A stretch of 64,000 nt of DNA from the NCBI GenBank assembly GCA_018697195.1, contig CM031858.1, positions 110,802,446-110,866,445 on the forward strand, written 5' to 3'. Within the stretch, counting starts at the first letter, position 1. Every line of letters begins with the position of its first letter. Below the pieces are notes generated by a model. It searched no databases, was not told where the DNA came from, and saw only the letters and a list, made by a program, of their open reading frames with translations. Position numbers and translations under genes: made by a program. Origin of the DNA: Certhia americana. Taxonomy: Eukaryota; Chordata; Aves; Passeriformes; Certhiidae. This document shows positions 37,709 through 51,651 of this stretch, piece by piece.

Positions 37709-40130
37709 CCTGTAAAATAAATTTGTATTACACAGAGGGTGTACAAGACAAATTTTGTACTATCTAGCATAGTAAATACTCAAGAGAGAAACAAGCAGGC
37801 TTTATAAATACTATCAAACTGACAGTGCAAATGAAAGAAGGGACTTATTTAGTCTCAGAAAATAGCAGGTCAAGAAGAAAGGCCCTCAAGCTGGGGAAAG
37901 TTTAGATTACAAAAAGCTCTTCATGGAGCAATAAGATGGTCATATGTATATACCTAAAAAGAACTGAATAATATGTGTTTTGATTCTTTTAAAGTTGCTA
38001 TTAGAGTAAGTGTGTCAGAGCAAATCCCTCTTGAAAATTGCCTGCAGTAAGCAGCACAGAATGAGACATACTCTCAGTTCGTGGAATTAATAAAGGCAGC
38101 TAATTGGGAAATAGCTCTGGTGCCTGAGTCACCCTGTACCTGCTTTTTTACATCTTTTGCAATGTAGGCATAAAAATGCTAATATGTAGTCAGAATAAAA
38201 TGTCATTATTCTGTCTGCAGTGAGCTTCACACCTATTTTTGTGTTGTCAATTTCTGCATATGGCAGTATCAAATCCACTTCTCTTGCTGTATGTTTTTAA
38301 GTAAAGATTAAAGAAAACAGAAAATGTCTTTTTCAGAAGGCCATACTGTCCTTTAAATGCATGGAAAAGGGCTGAGTGATCTCAGTTCTGACACTGCTGT
38401 CTATCCTTTTACATATATTATTCCCCTCCCCAATGAAGTCAATAGGAATAATAGTTTCCCCCTCTACGCTTTTTATGGATCACATGCCAAAAGTACATGA
38501 TGTGGTTTACTTTGGAGTTTTTTTCACTAACATCTGCAATGTAATCAATGAAGTCAACAGTACTCTAGAAATAGGGATACAGTATTATCTACATAGCTTT
38601 TTTTGACAATAGAATAAAGAATTGGAATGGATTCATATTTGCTAATTTGTTTTCTCCACACAGACAGCTCTTCTTGTTGTAACAGCACTTCAAATATAAT
38701 GCATTTAAATGGTTACTGTGTTACAGCTTTTTCTGCTTTTCTGAGAAAGTAGTTGATGTTCTTTTCTAAAAAAGAATAAAGGCTAAATGTGATTTTAAGA
38801 AGAAAAACACATTTCTTTTCATAGCAAAATAATTTTAAGGCAGGCCAACCTTGAGTTCAAACTAATTGGTAAGATTCCTCCAAATTAGTTATGGATTGTC
38901 ACTGTCAAAATCTGTTTCTTTACAGTAGCATGACATTTTCCATCCCTAAAGTTCTCACAGGAACGTACATAAATTTTGATGACAGAGCTTTCAGAAAGCC
39001 TGTAAAATACATGTCTAAAATGTGGCTATAGTCCTAAACTATTTTTCAGAACTAGAAAGGATACTACTGTAACATCAGGCCATTTCAAGTTAGCAGTGAC
39101 AACTGCTCAAACCAGTTCCTTAAAAGGCTCAGAACTGGGAGTGATAAGGACTGATTAAATTAATTGGCTCTGGAAAACTTCCAAAGAGTTTCATGTGTTT
39201 CTTATGCAAAAGAGATAAAACTCACAACTATTCCAACTTTCAAACATTTGTGAAAGATACGTATATCCAGAGTTCCTCCTGCTTTGGAAATGTTTTTGGA
39301 AAGCATGTTCAATAGATACATAAACTACCTGGCACTGCACTTACTCCATGTTTATGCTGATGTGAATAAAAATCTGGAGGGTATCCTCAGAATAAAGCCT
39401 TAAGAAAGTCTCTCCTCCCATTTAACTCACACAGTCAATTTTCTAAAACTGTTTAGTTCACATTAGTCAGTGCATTGTTCTACTAAATAATTCCTTAGCT
39501 GACTTTACAACATTATGTGAGAGACTGAAAGTTAACATATTTCAGTCATACAGAGTTCAAAAGTAAGAACCTCCTAAGGACACTTAGGGGATGTCAAATG
39601 AGTGAAGAAAGACAAATGAGGGCATATATCATTATCCACTTAAATACCACAGCCCCATCTGTAAACTAATAAGAATTCATTACAAAGATACTAGACAAAA
39701 GCAGATTACCTTGGATTTATGGAAAGGTAAATCTAGTTTTGCTTATTGTCTGCTGCTTGTTTTCAAAGTCCTTACAAATGACAGCTGCCACCTTCTTTAT
39801 TGTGCTTTTCTAATTTTCTCCTCTCTGTGAAGTTGGAAAGATTAATATTAGAAAACTGATTCAGATACAATCAAATCTATCGATCTGCGTTGTGAAACAC
39901 CTGAGCTTAAGGCAGGGAATACTTCTTCATTTGCATTCTCACACAACCTTAGCAGGAGTCAGCTCATCATGTAGGAGAAGACTTTCAAGTGACCACTGAT
40001 AATACATTCCCTTTAACATGTATGCTTTTTTCTGGAAATGTTTTGCACTGATCTGAAAATTATGAATAAGAGTTGGAAGAGGCTGTGGTAGGGGACACAT
40101 AAAGCTGGGACAATTGACCACACTACCCTG
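37709..40130. other. Unique AT-rich noncoding DNA
   Basis: No gene or repeat recognised. A 'cccaatgaagtcaatag' half-palindrome lies at about 38430-38446. Confidence 0.5.
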
Positions 40131-40382
40131 GAATCATATAATCCTTAAGGTTGGAAAAGAACTTTAGGATCACTGAATCCATCTATTAACACAGCACAGT
40201 CAAGTCCACCACTAAATTCTATTACTAAGAACCACATCTCCATATTTTTAACATCTCCATATTTTTAAACATCTCCAGGGATGGTGACTGTACCACTTCT
40301 CTGTGCAGCCTGTTCCAATGCTCGATTAATCTTTCAGTGAAAATATCTTTCCTAATGTCTAGTCTAATATGACACCTAGGGA
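40131..40382 (-). mobile_element. CR1 LINE 3' fragment (antisense)
   Basis: The plus strand reads the reversed CR1 end: 'gaatcatataatccttaagg' then 'ttggaaaagaactttaggatcactgaatcc', 'caagtccaccactaaattct', 'ctccagggatggtgact' at about 40273, 'cagcctgttccaatgctcg' and 'tcctaatgtctagtctaa'. It is truncated at its 5' end near 40382. Inside it, the segment catctccatatttttaa (40235-40251) is tandemly repeated (40252-40269), a local duplication not found in the CR1 consensus as I recall it. Confidence 0.95.
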
Positions 40383-43300
40383 AAAGATGCAAACAGAAAT
40401 GAGCTAGTAGGCCAGTGTGAGATGGCATGCAGCACCAGCACTTCTCAGAGGATCCAAGCCCTGCACCAACATTTCTCATTTTTTCAGGTTTAAATAAAAA
40501 CTGACTGGGTTTGCAGTGAAAATTCTAGCTCCCCATTTGATCAGATATTGGGAAGTACAAATAAACACGTGCTGTAAGGATACAGATGAACATGTGAGTG
40601 AAGATGGGAAGTGCACGGAATGGCATTTCCATCTTCTTTCTGCCCCATCAGGGCTTCCATCTTTATATTAATAATTACCGTGAAATATGAATTCCTTTTG
40701 AGAGGGACTTGCTGAGGTCTATGGATTGTTTTGGTGGCTCAGGCCAGGAGTGTGACGCCCTCTGAGGCAAGTGAAAGTGCCTCTGAGGCAGCTGGATGTG
40801 TTTGTATGGGAAACTGGAGGCCTATGGACAATTTTTGAAGTCAGAAAGCCTAAGCACTGACCTCTGTGCTGGTAAGGAATTCACAGGTTCTGTGTTCATA
40901 CAAGAGCTCCCTGTTGGACAGGAGCTCCTCACCACCTAGATGCTGTGAGCTATCCATCAGGGTCTGTCAGAGGAAACCTCATTCCAGTAATCCCTGCTGA
41001 TGCACAGTTAAGAACTTTAAAGCACTGATGTAAATTGCAGCAGTCTGTCAGCTGCTATAAATTTTATCCGAGTTGGGCTAGATCAATAAAACCCAAAGTC
41101 TCCTTGGATTCTGCTCCTTCTCATACCAGAAAGAGGCTCTAATATTTGCTCTCATTCTTCTATCTTAAATAAGAGTACCATGACACAAAGCAATAGGACA
41201 ATATACATTTAATGCAAAGCATGGAAACAGTTGGCCACAACACATTTCCTCAGTCAGGTCTAAATCTGTAGATGTTTCCTGCTTGGTTACGACTGTAGTT
41301 GGTCCCCTCATCTCCACTCCATAATGAGGTTTCCTGTTAAGAAAGAGGGCAATGCAGCAGTTCAAGTGCTCACTGGTGAATAGAAATTTTGCTGGTCCCT
41401 GTTAAGCTTTGTTGTACATGAGGAACAAATTCTCTTGCCTGCAGTATTCTGGCAATGAGTACTTTTTGCAGATTGATTAAATGCTTCAGCTTTGCTCAGT
41501 CTATTAATCCCAGCAGCCATTTATTGCTTCATATACTACAGTGCATTGGGGATTAGCTCTTAAGCACTGTGTGTAGAAGGCATGTAGCAGCAAGATACAA
41601 ATCTTGTGTCTTGGAAATGCTTTTCTGGAAATAAAGAAAAGCAGCTGTCAGTAAAAAACAGGAAGGTTTATGTAGGCACTGGATGCGTCAAACTTTTGTC
41701 ACCAATACTACAAATTCCAATGTCCTACATCACTTAAGTGATACTGACTCAGAATCTGTGGGTTAGTGTAATGTACTGCTACACCCTTTGTTGTCTCTTA
41801 ATGCCCAATGATACCTGACCCAGTGGAAAAGAAACTTGCAAATGATGCACACTTCCTAGAACAACATGAGCAATTGCTGTTGTGTGTTGACTGGAACATT
41901 CAACCTCTTAATCCAGTGCACTCTTATCACTGCCTTCCAATGTTGCAGGTATTGTTATTCTGCATATTCAGCATACACTTAGTAAGTGCACTAGTTTGCT
42001 AGTGGACTAAGCAAACATATACCAACTATGTTAGCAGGGAAGCTACCAGCATGAATAGACCAAATCTCTTACTTTATCCTGAGTCTTTAAATACCATTTT
42101 TCTTTTGTTGTACAAAAACTGATGCTTAGCTAACAATATTAGCGGAAGTGGAGCTATGCCAGTCCACAGCACCAAAGGGACGGCCTCTTGGGTCTTCTGT
42201 CACTGTTACTGACTTTGAGACATCATCTGTCTCTCCCTAAATCCTTTCCTTGGGTACTTCCTTAATACTGGTTTTTCTTTCACTCCAATAATGTAAAAAT
42301 AAATAGGCACATGCATCAGGATGAATTAACTCTGTGTTTACAATGTAGTTAAACAGATTGTGCTTACATTTCTAGCTATTTGAATGAGTTCATTTAGTAC
42401 TTATTTTAGAGAGCTTGATACCCACTGAGCAGTGATGAACATGCACAGAGAGAAAAGATTGTGACCAGAGTGTTTTGATGCTCCCTGCTTTCTGGCTGCT
42501 CTCTTTGTCCTGCTCTAACACACTGGCATTTTGATGGTCTGTCTATTTATACTCACCTCTTCTCCCTTTGTGCGTTCCTAAGTCCTTTACTCTTTGACTT
42601 GCTAGCCCATAAGGGTGTTTTACCTATCTGATCTCTTCTGACGGACACATCTTCCAGACTTGAACCCCTTTGACTTACTGGAAATTTTCTACTGGAGTAA
42701 AAAATGGAAAGTAGTTTTTAAGCTGAACATTTAATGAGATTTACAGGGTGATTTGAAGACCTTTGAAAACAACACAGACAAGATCAGCAGTTAGCACCTG
42801 GCCAGGCTACAGAGTTTCCTGACAATCTACTCTGGCAGTGAGACAGAGAGAGTTTAGGACATGAAGGAGAGTGTGATGCCTCCCAAGAGCCCAAACAGGA
42901 ATTCTCTGTCTCCCAGAACAATGACATTCTTTGCACTCGCACCAACCTGGGCCCTGCATCTCTGCTGACTGAGCATTCAGGTCACCAACAACCCAGCTGA
43001 GAGTTTTGTTTCTCTCCACCTTCTTGCCATCCTCATGTTACTGCTTCCCTCCAAGTCTCTTCAAAATTCTTCTTGACCACAGTCAAGCAAGTCCCCCACT
43101 TGGTCCTATTTCCCTGTCCAAAAAAAGCCCTAAATGCCTATCTCATCACATATGTATTTGCCACTCAGTTGGCTTCTCCATTTCAACAGTGGCCTCAGTT
43201 CCCCATACCACTTATTCTGGTTCTCATAACAATAAATTGGTTTTGGGTTTCTTAAATAAAATTTAAGGTTATCAAGAACAACCTATGTATGATCATGTAG

Positions 43301-46300
43301 TGTGTGATTTGATGAGAAAGGTATTAATGCCAAAAATCAGTGCTGGCTTTTTGCATCATTGCTAATTAGGAGTAATATTTAGGAGCAATTTTATCAAAAC
43401 AGGAATCATTCTTAGATTTTAACATAATTCATTTTCTTTCTTTGTCATCCATTAGATCAGTGATAACAATGAGGGGGGGAGAAATTAAATTTTTAGTAGC
43501 TTTCTTCCTTGTCCCAAATTTATAACTTTATTTGTTTTAATATGGTTTTCTTTTATTTGAAAACAGCAAAAAAATGACTTTTTCTTCCCTTTCCCTTCCT
43601 ATATGCACAGGAGCTCTGAATGTTTCTGCCTTCACCAGTGCATTTTAAAGTTTTGTGTGGTGGTCACACCCAAAAGAGCAGCAAGCAATGCACTTGTGCA
43701 AGTGCAAAGCACAGACCTCCCATGATTATTCCTGGGTGCAGAACAGCCAGAGTGGCACACCAAAGAGCAAGTGCTGCTGTGAAATTTCTCACAGCAGGGT
43801 TGGGGCACCCTTTCTCTATTCCCATGCCAGTGACCCAGCATGAACCTCACCAGTTTCAGGGGTCAGAGAAGACTATCTGTGGTAAGACACCTTCAGAGAG
43901 AATCTGGACAAAGTCATATCTCTGAAATTTCCCAAGATTTTGGACAGCACCATAGATCATTGACGGGGATGAAAAAGTAAAAAATAAAAACAACAAAGAA
44001 AACAAACCTGAAATCCATGAACCACCCCTTTTTAGTTTTTCCAATTCAGCACCTGTAACATTCCTTCGAGGCATTAGGTGTAACCATTTCACAGTTTTAC
44101 GTGAACTGAAAAGTAAAAGGTGAAATAAAGTTCAGGGATCTCCTGGGAGTCTACAACCCTCTGATACATGGAATGTTTCTCAGACTAGAGAAAGTGAAGG
44201 ACAAGTGGAAGTCAAAGGTGTAACAGCAAACAGAGAAACGTATAGAAGTGCTAAAAGAAAGAAAGAGGATTTCAATCTGACCTGGCAGCTGCCAGAAAAC
44301 ACCTGCAAGATAACAGAGCACAGTCTGTCCATAACAAGGAGGGCAATTAGTGGCTATGGAGAGAGTGTGACAGCACAGGGGCATTATCAATAAGTCACCA
44401 TTATTACTGTTAAAATAGCCACTCAGAGCTTTGCCATCTCTTTGTCTCACTTTGACAGAGACCAAACTGCTCCCAAAGGCACTATGAATCGGATACAGAC
44501 CTTCAATACATGGAGATCCCCAACGAGAAAGACTGTTCACCAAGACCCTAAGCCAAACCACTTTAACTTTCCTCTTTTCATAGTACAAAATAGTCTCAAA
44601 AATGTGTGTATATACCTTTGGTGATATTTTTTTTTTATGCACATCAGGGACAACAGCATCTTATTTTATTTACTTAGTGAAGCTACATCTTATTTACTGA
44701 TTAAGCATCTTCTCATAAGCTGTTCCCAAAATTCACAACATAAAAAATGAAAATAAATAATTCTGAAAGGTGAAGCATTCACACTGAGTGTGCAGTTTGA
44801 AATAGAAGAGTAAAATCTTACTGAGGGAAAAATATCTGGAAATTGCACAGAAAACTTTTCTGGGCCTGTTGGTGGAAGCTCCACTCTTGCTACAGGTAAA
44901 CAATGATCAACATTCCTGAAAGCACACACAGGCTGCAAAATGACCCCTCTGATCCATCACACAGAGCCCCTAGCACCTGGAGGCCTGGTGTGCACTATCC
45001 CATTTTGACACTCAGATGGATACACAGAGCATGCAAAACAAAAGCTTTGCAACTTAAAATTTTCAAACAGTATTAAAAAAAAAAAAGTTTTCTCTTCATG
45101 GCAGCTGTGCCAGGCGTCTCAGATCGTGTGCTGCTGGCAGCTGCTTTTCAGGAGAGCATCTTGTGGTCTGTTTAGCCTGTCCTGAAAGTCTTCCAACCTC
45201 TGTTGAGCAACCCTGAGTTGCAGGGCACTAGATTATAATCCTTAAGGAGAAAACCTACAGTCCTGCTGTAGATTCTTCACTAATGGTGACATAGGGTTGG
45301 AGGTTTGTGTCCAAAGGAAGGTTTCCATCATGTTGCCAAACTTTTGAACACTCTGAGTTCTCATGTCCTTGTTTCTAGAAAAATAGCCTTTGACAGTCTG
45401 AAGTAGTTCAGCCATCACTGGTCATCCCAATTCTGCTGCAAAATCCCCTGTTCTGCCTGTACAAGGTAAATCAGCAGGAGCTAAGATGATGAACACATTT
45501 AACAGAAATAAAGCCAAAGTATGACACACTGGGGAAAGATTGAGGTGCTTATTATAAATGGAATTTTCAAGTTATCAGTTTATTAGAGTCTTTTTAAAAG
45601 TCAGTGAGCATGTAAAAAAGAGTGATTTATTTGATATAATATACTTTGATTGCCAAAGTTTTCAGCAAGCTTCTCAAAGAAGCTAAGCCTCCTGAGAAGA
45701 AATGAGATGTTCTAATGAATAGTCTAACATACACATCAGTTAAAAGGTGGGAATAAAAAAAACAGGAAGACATGGCCAAGTTTTGCAGCAGAGGTTGGTT
45801 ACAAGATACTACTATGGAAATCTATGCTAGGGCTTGTGCTGTACCAGATGTTTAAAAGTTATGCAGCAAAAGGGTAGAGAGTGAGGTTGCAATGTCTGCA
45901 GAGCAGTGTGTTCAGAGTAAGGCTGACTGTGAAGACATATAACAAGGATTTTTCTTGTATTTTAATTGCTGAGAAAACACATGAAACAGTGAGAATACAT
46001 ACAATGTGAAGCTGGTTCAATGTAACACTGATTATATGAACTATATATACATAGTGATGGGACATAAATTAGCTATTTCCATACAGGAAAGTGGATTTGG
46101 AACAATTTTTCATGTTCAAAAAGACTGATATTAAGCATTGTAAGAAAGGGAGCAGAGGAAAATAACAGTAAAAAAGGTCATACAGTTGTAAGAATCTATC
46201 ATGCATTCCCACCTTGACTATAGCACATAATTCTGATCACTCACTTTCACAAAGAGCACAGGAAGAAAGGAGAAAGCTGTCAGAACAATAAATGCATAGA

Positions 46301-49300
46301 GTGGCTCCCATATGATGGTAGACTAAATTCTATGGGAACTTTCAGCTTCCAAATGGTTTATGAAAGGTGAGCAGGGAACAGACTTTCGCTATTTTTCCCA
46401 ATTCAATAGTCAATGGGGTTTCTGAGCTCTAATTTCTAATAAAGAAAACGAAAGGATTTTTTTTCTGTTCAGATTTGAATGATGAACCTTAACTGCAAAG
46501 AATATTCTGCAGGTGAAAAAAGTTAAACAGTTTTAAAAAGGAATGACAAAGTTAATAAAAAATAGACCTATTGATGTAATTAAAAAAGGTAGTCTGCATA
46601 CTGTCTCCATTGGAGGAGAAATTTCTCATAAGGCCTTTTTCAACATAAGTGCCCTATTTCAACATCTTATATACACAGTGTTGAGCTAGCCAGAACTTTG
46701 GCTTAATCTACCACAGAATTACTTCTATTCCTGCATTCCCTGGTCTTGGGAAGAGCCATACCCATTATGAAATTTTTCAGAGATAAGTGCCAGTTCTTAG
46801 TTTTTGCTTTCTTACTCTGCTGCTGTGGAATATTTCCTAGTGCAGGCCTCTAGAAGGCTTGAGTTAAGACTGAAATAGTTGTACCTAGGGATAGTGGGAT
46901 AACTCAAAATAACTTGGAGGTCCCTTCCAGACCTTTGATTTGGCAAGCTCCAGTGCAGATAAACTGGACCATGCTGCTGCACAGGAACAGGGCACCTGGG
47001 AGAATTATGTCCTGTATCTATCCACATCAATCAGGTTTTTTGTCCTGAGACACAAATCCACAGTCAGACAGCAATAAACTCTTGTAGCAAAAGACAAATC
47101 ATGATACTTTTATGTTAGACGGTACAGAAAATTTAGATTTACAGTGACCAATAACAAAATATGCTTCTAATTCCAGTGCCATAATCCCAAAATGCCCTGT
47201 GTTCCACATCAGTCCCAAGGAACATGAAATTCTAGCTCACAGCACTGAGGGAGTACTTGGAAAGAAATCACCACCACAACAAAACAATGAATTACAGCAA
47301 GATAAAAGCCCAGTCCTTCTTTATCTCTACTTATTCCAGAGCAGATAATATGAAGCAGTTAAAGAGAAGTATTTCATTTCAATGGAAAGCCTCTCATGTG
47401 TAGAAATCCTGAATGAAACTAACCTGTGAAGTTTTTTTAAATTCCAAAATTCTCCATCATCAGATAGTTGCCCATGAAGCTTGAGGCCATCTAATCACTT
47501 TTATTATCATCATACAGTATAGTATTGTAGAGACAACTAGATTAGAAAAAGATATCCATTAGGAAAGATATCCTCCATATAGGTGTCAGGACTGCATAAA
47601 GACAATGTTTGTATTGCACTGAACTTTTATATTAGGAAGACATGGGGCAGAGGTTTTTTAACCAGTCTTAAAAGACAGAAGTAAATCTATTCCAGTCTTA
47701 AAAGACAAACAGATCATACTGCAGAAAAATAGGGTATGAAGGAGCCATCAAATTACTTTGGGGGAGCTTTAAATATTCTTCTGTGGAATAAAGTGCATAA
47801 TGGTTTTGTTATTTCTCCCCGTATCTCAGTAGATGGTTGACAACTACATTTTGTTCTCTATTAAAATGGCAACCCTTTGATAAAATCTTTTCTGGGTTTA
47901 GGCACCAGTCAACATTTGGTGGGATTGATCACTCCAGAGTATTTAAATCATGTCCAGTATTGCCCAAAGAGGATGTTTTGGGATAGAAAAGCAGGCCACA
48001 TGGAGGAAGAATTTGTGGAATCCATCTCTCTGCTGGCATTAGCTGAGCTTTCTGCTAAAAACTCGAAGTACATGGCTAAATTACTTAACTCCCTTTTGTT
48101 GTGTCCATGTCCCTCAGGTGACATGATCATATACGTATTCATGCAATAATGCCAACTCAGCAAACCACCAGGTATTGCTGCCTTTTACTGAAAGTAGAAC
48201 TCCCTTATTTACCCAAGGGCTCGATTCTGCTGCCTTAAATCAAGGCAATATAATAGCTGCTGCTTTACTTTAAAGGAAACAGTTTAAAAGTGGCTAATCT
48301 GGTGAATGTGGTACAAACCTTTTGCAGCTGTTTATTGCACTTAGAGTTATTTAAAGGAATGGCTGATAGGAAGGCTCTGAATGCTGAAGAAGAGCAAACC
48401 AAAACGGATTAAAGCATATACTTTTACATGGTAGGTGAATGCACAGACACAATGTCGCTACCCCTAGGCTGAGAGCACCAGCAGTGGCACTCTTCTGATC
48501 CCAGCTTTGTCACCTGAAGATGCTGCTGTGGCTCCCTATGTGTAACCATCCACTGGCACAAGGGTCCCATCCAGCTCATCACTAGGTGCAGTCAAATAAG
48601 TGAGCACTGCTCAATCTGCTTTGGCATAAAATCTGCAAGGTTATCACAGTCCAGTTTAAAACCAGCTGCACACAGATGCCTTTGCCTGGGTAAGTCTGAC
48701 AAGCCCTTTTGCTAGCTCTGCTCCCAGGTGGGAACGTCCAACACAGAAGTAGTGGTGTCCAGGTGAAAAGAGTCATCTGAAAAGAGAGTGTGGCTCAGCT
48801 CTGCCTGCAAATCCTGCAGTCTCTGAAAGGTGCCACAGTAGAAGCACACGGTCTTCATTTAGGGATGTGTAGGAGCAAGCAAGCATGACCAAAATGATGC
48901 AGTGCATTAATGCATAAACTGGACAAATCCCTGAAAAGCTGTGCATGCACAAGAAGATCCTCATAGCTCTCTGTGAGGTCTGTGTTTCCTGCCAAGTCTG
49001 TCACTCTTGGATATTCATGATTTAAGTCAGCAGTTTATTTAATTATAAAAGTTCTGGAGGTGGTAAGAAAGGGTATGCTTTTCATGAATGCTAAATGCAA
49101 TCTACCTATACTCAAGAATTAACATTCACATTTTAGCAGGTCAGTCTTTAAACCAGTTTTGTTAGTCTGTTTGAGTTCTGATCCTTTAAAAAGTGCCTTT
49201 CTCAGCCTGTTGAAGACTCTGAGAGTTATAATCTTTTATAGAGAGATCACAGAACAACGTGACTTACACAACATTCTGAAATTTATGTTCCCACGTAGCT

Positions 49301-49393
49301 CAATTTATCAAAGTAAGCTGTGATAAGGTTTTGTGATTCCAGTAAGAAGTGGCCTAATACTGACTTAAGCCTAACATTATTAAAGCCTGTTAT
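40383..49393. other. Long unique noncoding stretch
   Basis: About 9 kb with no recognised gene, RNA or confident interspersed repeat. The largest frame (44151-44642 minus, 163 codons) has no domain I recognise. A possible but weak CR1 3'-end remnant lies near 46905-46950. The 16-mer ccagtcttaaaagaca occurs at 47662-47677 and again at 47692-47707. Confidence 0.45.
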
Positions 49394-49614
49394 TTCTTTT
49401 CTTTTCCTATTACCTAATTTGTAGCTACACTGGGTAGTAACCAAAGTTCCTGCTGGGAAATTTTGTGAGTGGGTTTTCTTTGCAGCCCGTTTGCTTTCTT
49501 ATATTTGAACAAGTTTGGGCTAGATCTGCCAGACAACTTAAAAAGGCTTTTTGTAAGCATGTTATCAGCCATCACCTCGTGTTTAGAGACATGATTGATT
49601 TGAAAAGGACTCTT
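49394..49614 (+). repeat. Direct duplication, copy A (exon-like core 49486-49552)
   Basis: A 221-bp segment recurs at 51652-51871 in the same orientation, with about 15 differences and one 1-bp indel by eye. The core 49486-49552 is preceded by GGGTTTTCTTTGCAG and followed by GTAAGC, matching acceptor and donor consensus. One reading frame through the 67-nt core (one leading base, then 22 codons) is free of stops in both copies. Its residues begin PFAFLYLN and end DLPDNLKRLF. I do not recognise this peptide. The unit could be a tandemly duplicated exon of a host gene, a copy of an unknown repeat, or a plain noncoding duplication. Orientation is given for the exon reading. Confidence 0.9.
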
Positions 49615-51651
49615 ATTTCAACAGACATATCAGTTTGTCAAACATGGAGAAGTTTACTTGTTTTCTTAAGATACAACTAGCCCTATGGTTCTAGAAGTGC
49701 TAACAGTGAAAAGGCAAAATGAAGCTGAAATAATTATAATAAATATATTATAATATTACATATTATGCAACATATATCACATAATATGTATAGAATTTAT
49801 ATCAATTGATCAGCTGACACCAAATCTTAACCTTATCACGTTGGAGCATTGAAACTACTATACCCAAGTTCTGTTAAGATTTCTGGTGTGTTGTATACTC
49901 ATTTGTTAAGGTTACTCAATCTTTTTCCTGTCTTGTAAGGCTCTGGTGCTGTGTTATTAAAACTGGGCCACTACAGCATATGAGAAAAGAAAGCTGATCA
50001 GTATCAGGGAGGAAATTACATTTCTGCTTAGTTAGCTGGAGCACCCAACACATGATTCACACTGATGACACTTTATACTGCTTCTCTAAGTTATTCCTCA
50101 CCCAGTATCAGTGCTTAAGAGGATAGTAAACACCTGATCTGGCATGCAGTCTGTGCAAACAAAGTTATTCCTTCCAAACTTCCAGAACAAATCTGAAGTC
50201 ACCAGTCAGTTGCCCTACTTCAGCACCTTTCCTCCTCCACCTGTGGCACTTCAATTCCCAGTTGCTAAGTACCCAGGGCCTCGCATGATTTCTCTTGGAA
50301 TCATAACTTGAGATAATTAGTCCTCGAGTCCTAAAAGCCCATCTGCTTTACTACTAGACTGATGAACTATGAAGTCTTACCCTGTTGAGTATAATCTCCC
50401 CGCTTCAGAGCAGTTCAGCTGATTCACCACAGAAGCTGCCCAGCTCCAGGTTGTCCACGCTTTCCCTACAAAACACAAAATGTGTGTCCTCTATGACTCA
50501 CTGCCACTGGACTAGGGCTGCCACGAATCTGTGAATAATACAGGAGTTCAAAAATAGGCAGGGCTTTGTAGATTACATACTGCCACTGCTGGTGGTAACA
50601 ACATTCTCCCAGGAGAAGCAAAACTATGTACCACAGTTCATAGTTGCTGGTATCTCAAGCACTATGTCTCCATAAGATGTGAAAATATCAGTGGTGTTCT
50701 ATAACTTTTAAACAGGCTTTAACAGCAGCTAAAACCCCTGGGACTTATTCTCATGTCACCACTGGGACTGGTAACAGCAGAATTCTCACTGGTGACAGTG
50801 TCTCCTAGCTGAAACACCACAGATCATGGCATGGCTACAAAACTTGTTACCAGTCATGTCTGAACTCATGGCTTAGGGAATCAACATATCTAGAGGTAGG
50901 GAACACATGATTATATCAATATTTGAGGATAGCTTTCTCCTGTTGTGTGGTGTTAGGTGTCCATGGTGTCTTCACACAAGAAACAACAGTCCCTGTAGTA
51001 CGCAGTCTTGCCTATTTAATCTGTTTCAACACTGTTCAGGAACATGAATCCTAATCTAGCTAGAAGATAGTCAGCACAGTTTACTCACAGCTACAGACTC
51101 CCTAACCACTAAATGGGTTTTCCCTCTATTTCTCTCCACTTCTCCTCACTGTAAAAAATGCACAGAACAATTATGGTTTAGTGTCCTGTGAATACTTGAA
51201 GGCAAAATTAAATGTATTTTTCATTTTTTCTGAAATATGCACGTTGGTGGACAGTTTTTCATCTTATATGTGTTTTTTTATTTCTATTATTGCTATTTCC
51301 TAAGGGGTTTTTCTGACATTATTTTCTGATTGTACTCTGGGACCTGCTTTTTTATCACCATTACATGGCCAGAACAGGCTCTAGGGCAATCCGAAGGAAG
51401 ATTTTCCTGTAAATGATCTCACTGATGCACAAACACCCAGATGATATCTGGGTACAGGGATACCACAGGGTAAGAGTTTTAACTATGTAGAAACTACTGA
51501 TACTGTCCATAAACCTTTCACATCTACACATATGCTGCCAACTCCTCATCACTGTGGTGTTAGGAAACTTCAGAAAACAAAAGAATCCCACCCCATCTTT
51601 GATGGATAACAATGGAGATAAAAATGCTGCTTCCAGACTAACCTTAACCAG
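49615..51651. other. Spacer between the duplicated units
   Basis: About 2.0 kb of unique DNA. An AT-rich block at 49735-49800 contains a perfect inverted repeat, tacatattatg (49757-49767) with cataatatgta (49780-49790). No gene recognised. Confidence 0.5.
49757..49790. repeat. AT-rich inverted repeat (11-bp arms)
   Basis: tacatattatg and its exact reverse complement are separated by 12 nt within a roughly 65-bp AT-rich block. Such sequences can extrude cruciforms. No element is identified. Confidence 0.8.

Noticed and set aside
42807..43019. Minus-strand frame containing GDLNAQ, similar to the LINE endonuclease GDFNA motif
   Set aside because: Only the six-residue match is present. No other EN or RT motif lies upstream or downstream in any frame, so chance is more likely.
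44151..44642. 163-codon minus frame
   Set aside because: No recognisable domain, overlapping frames on the plus strand, and no clear splice or promoter context. Treated as a chance ORF.
46905..46950. Possible CR1 3' end ('acttggaggtcccttccaga')
   Set aside because: A single short block resembles CR1 and neither the terminal repeat nor neighbouring blocks can be recognised.
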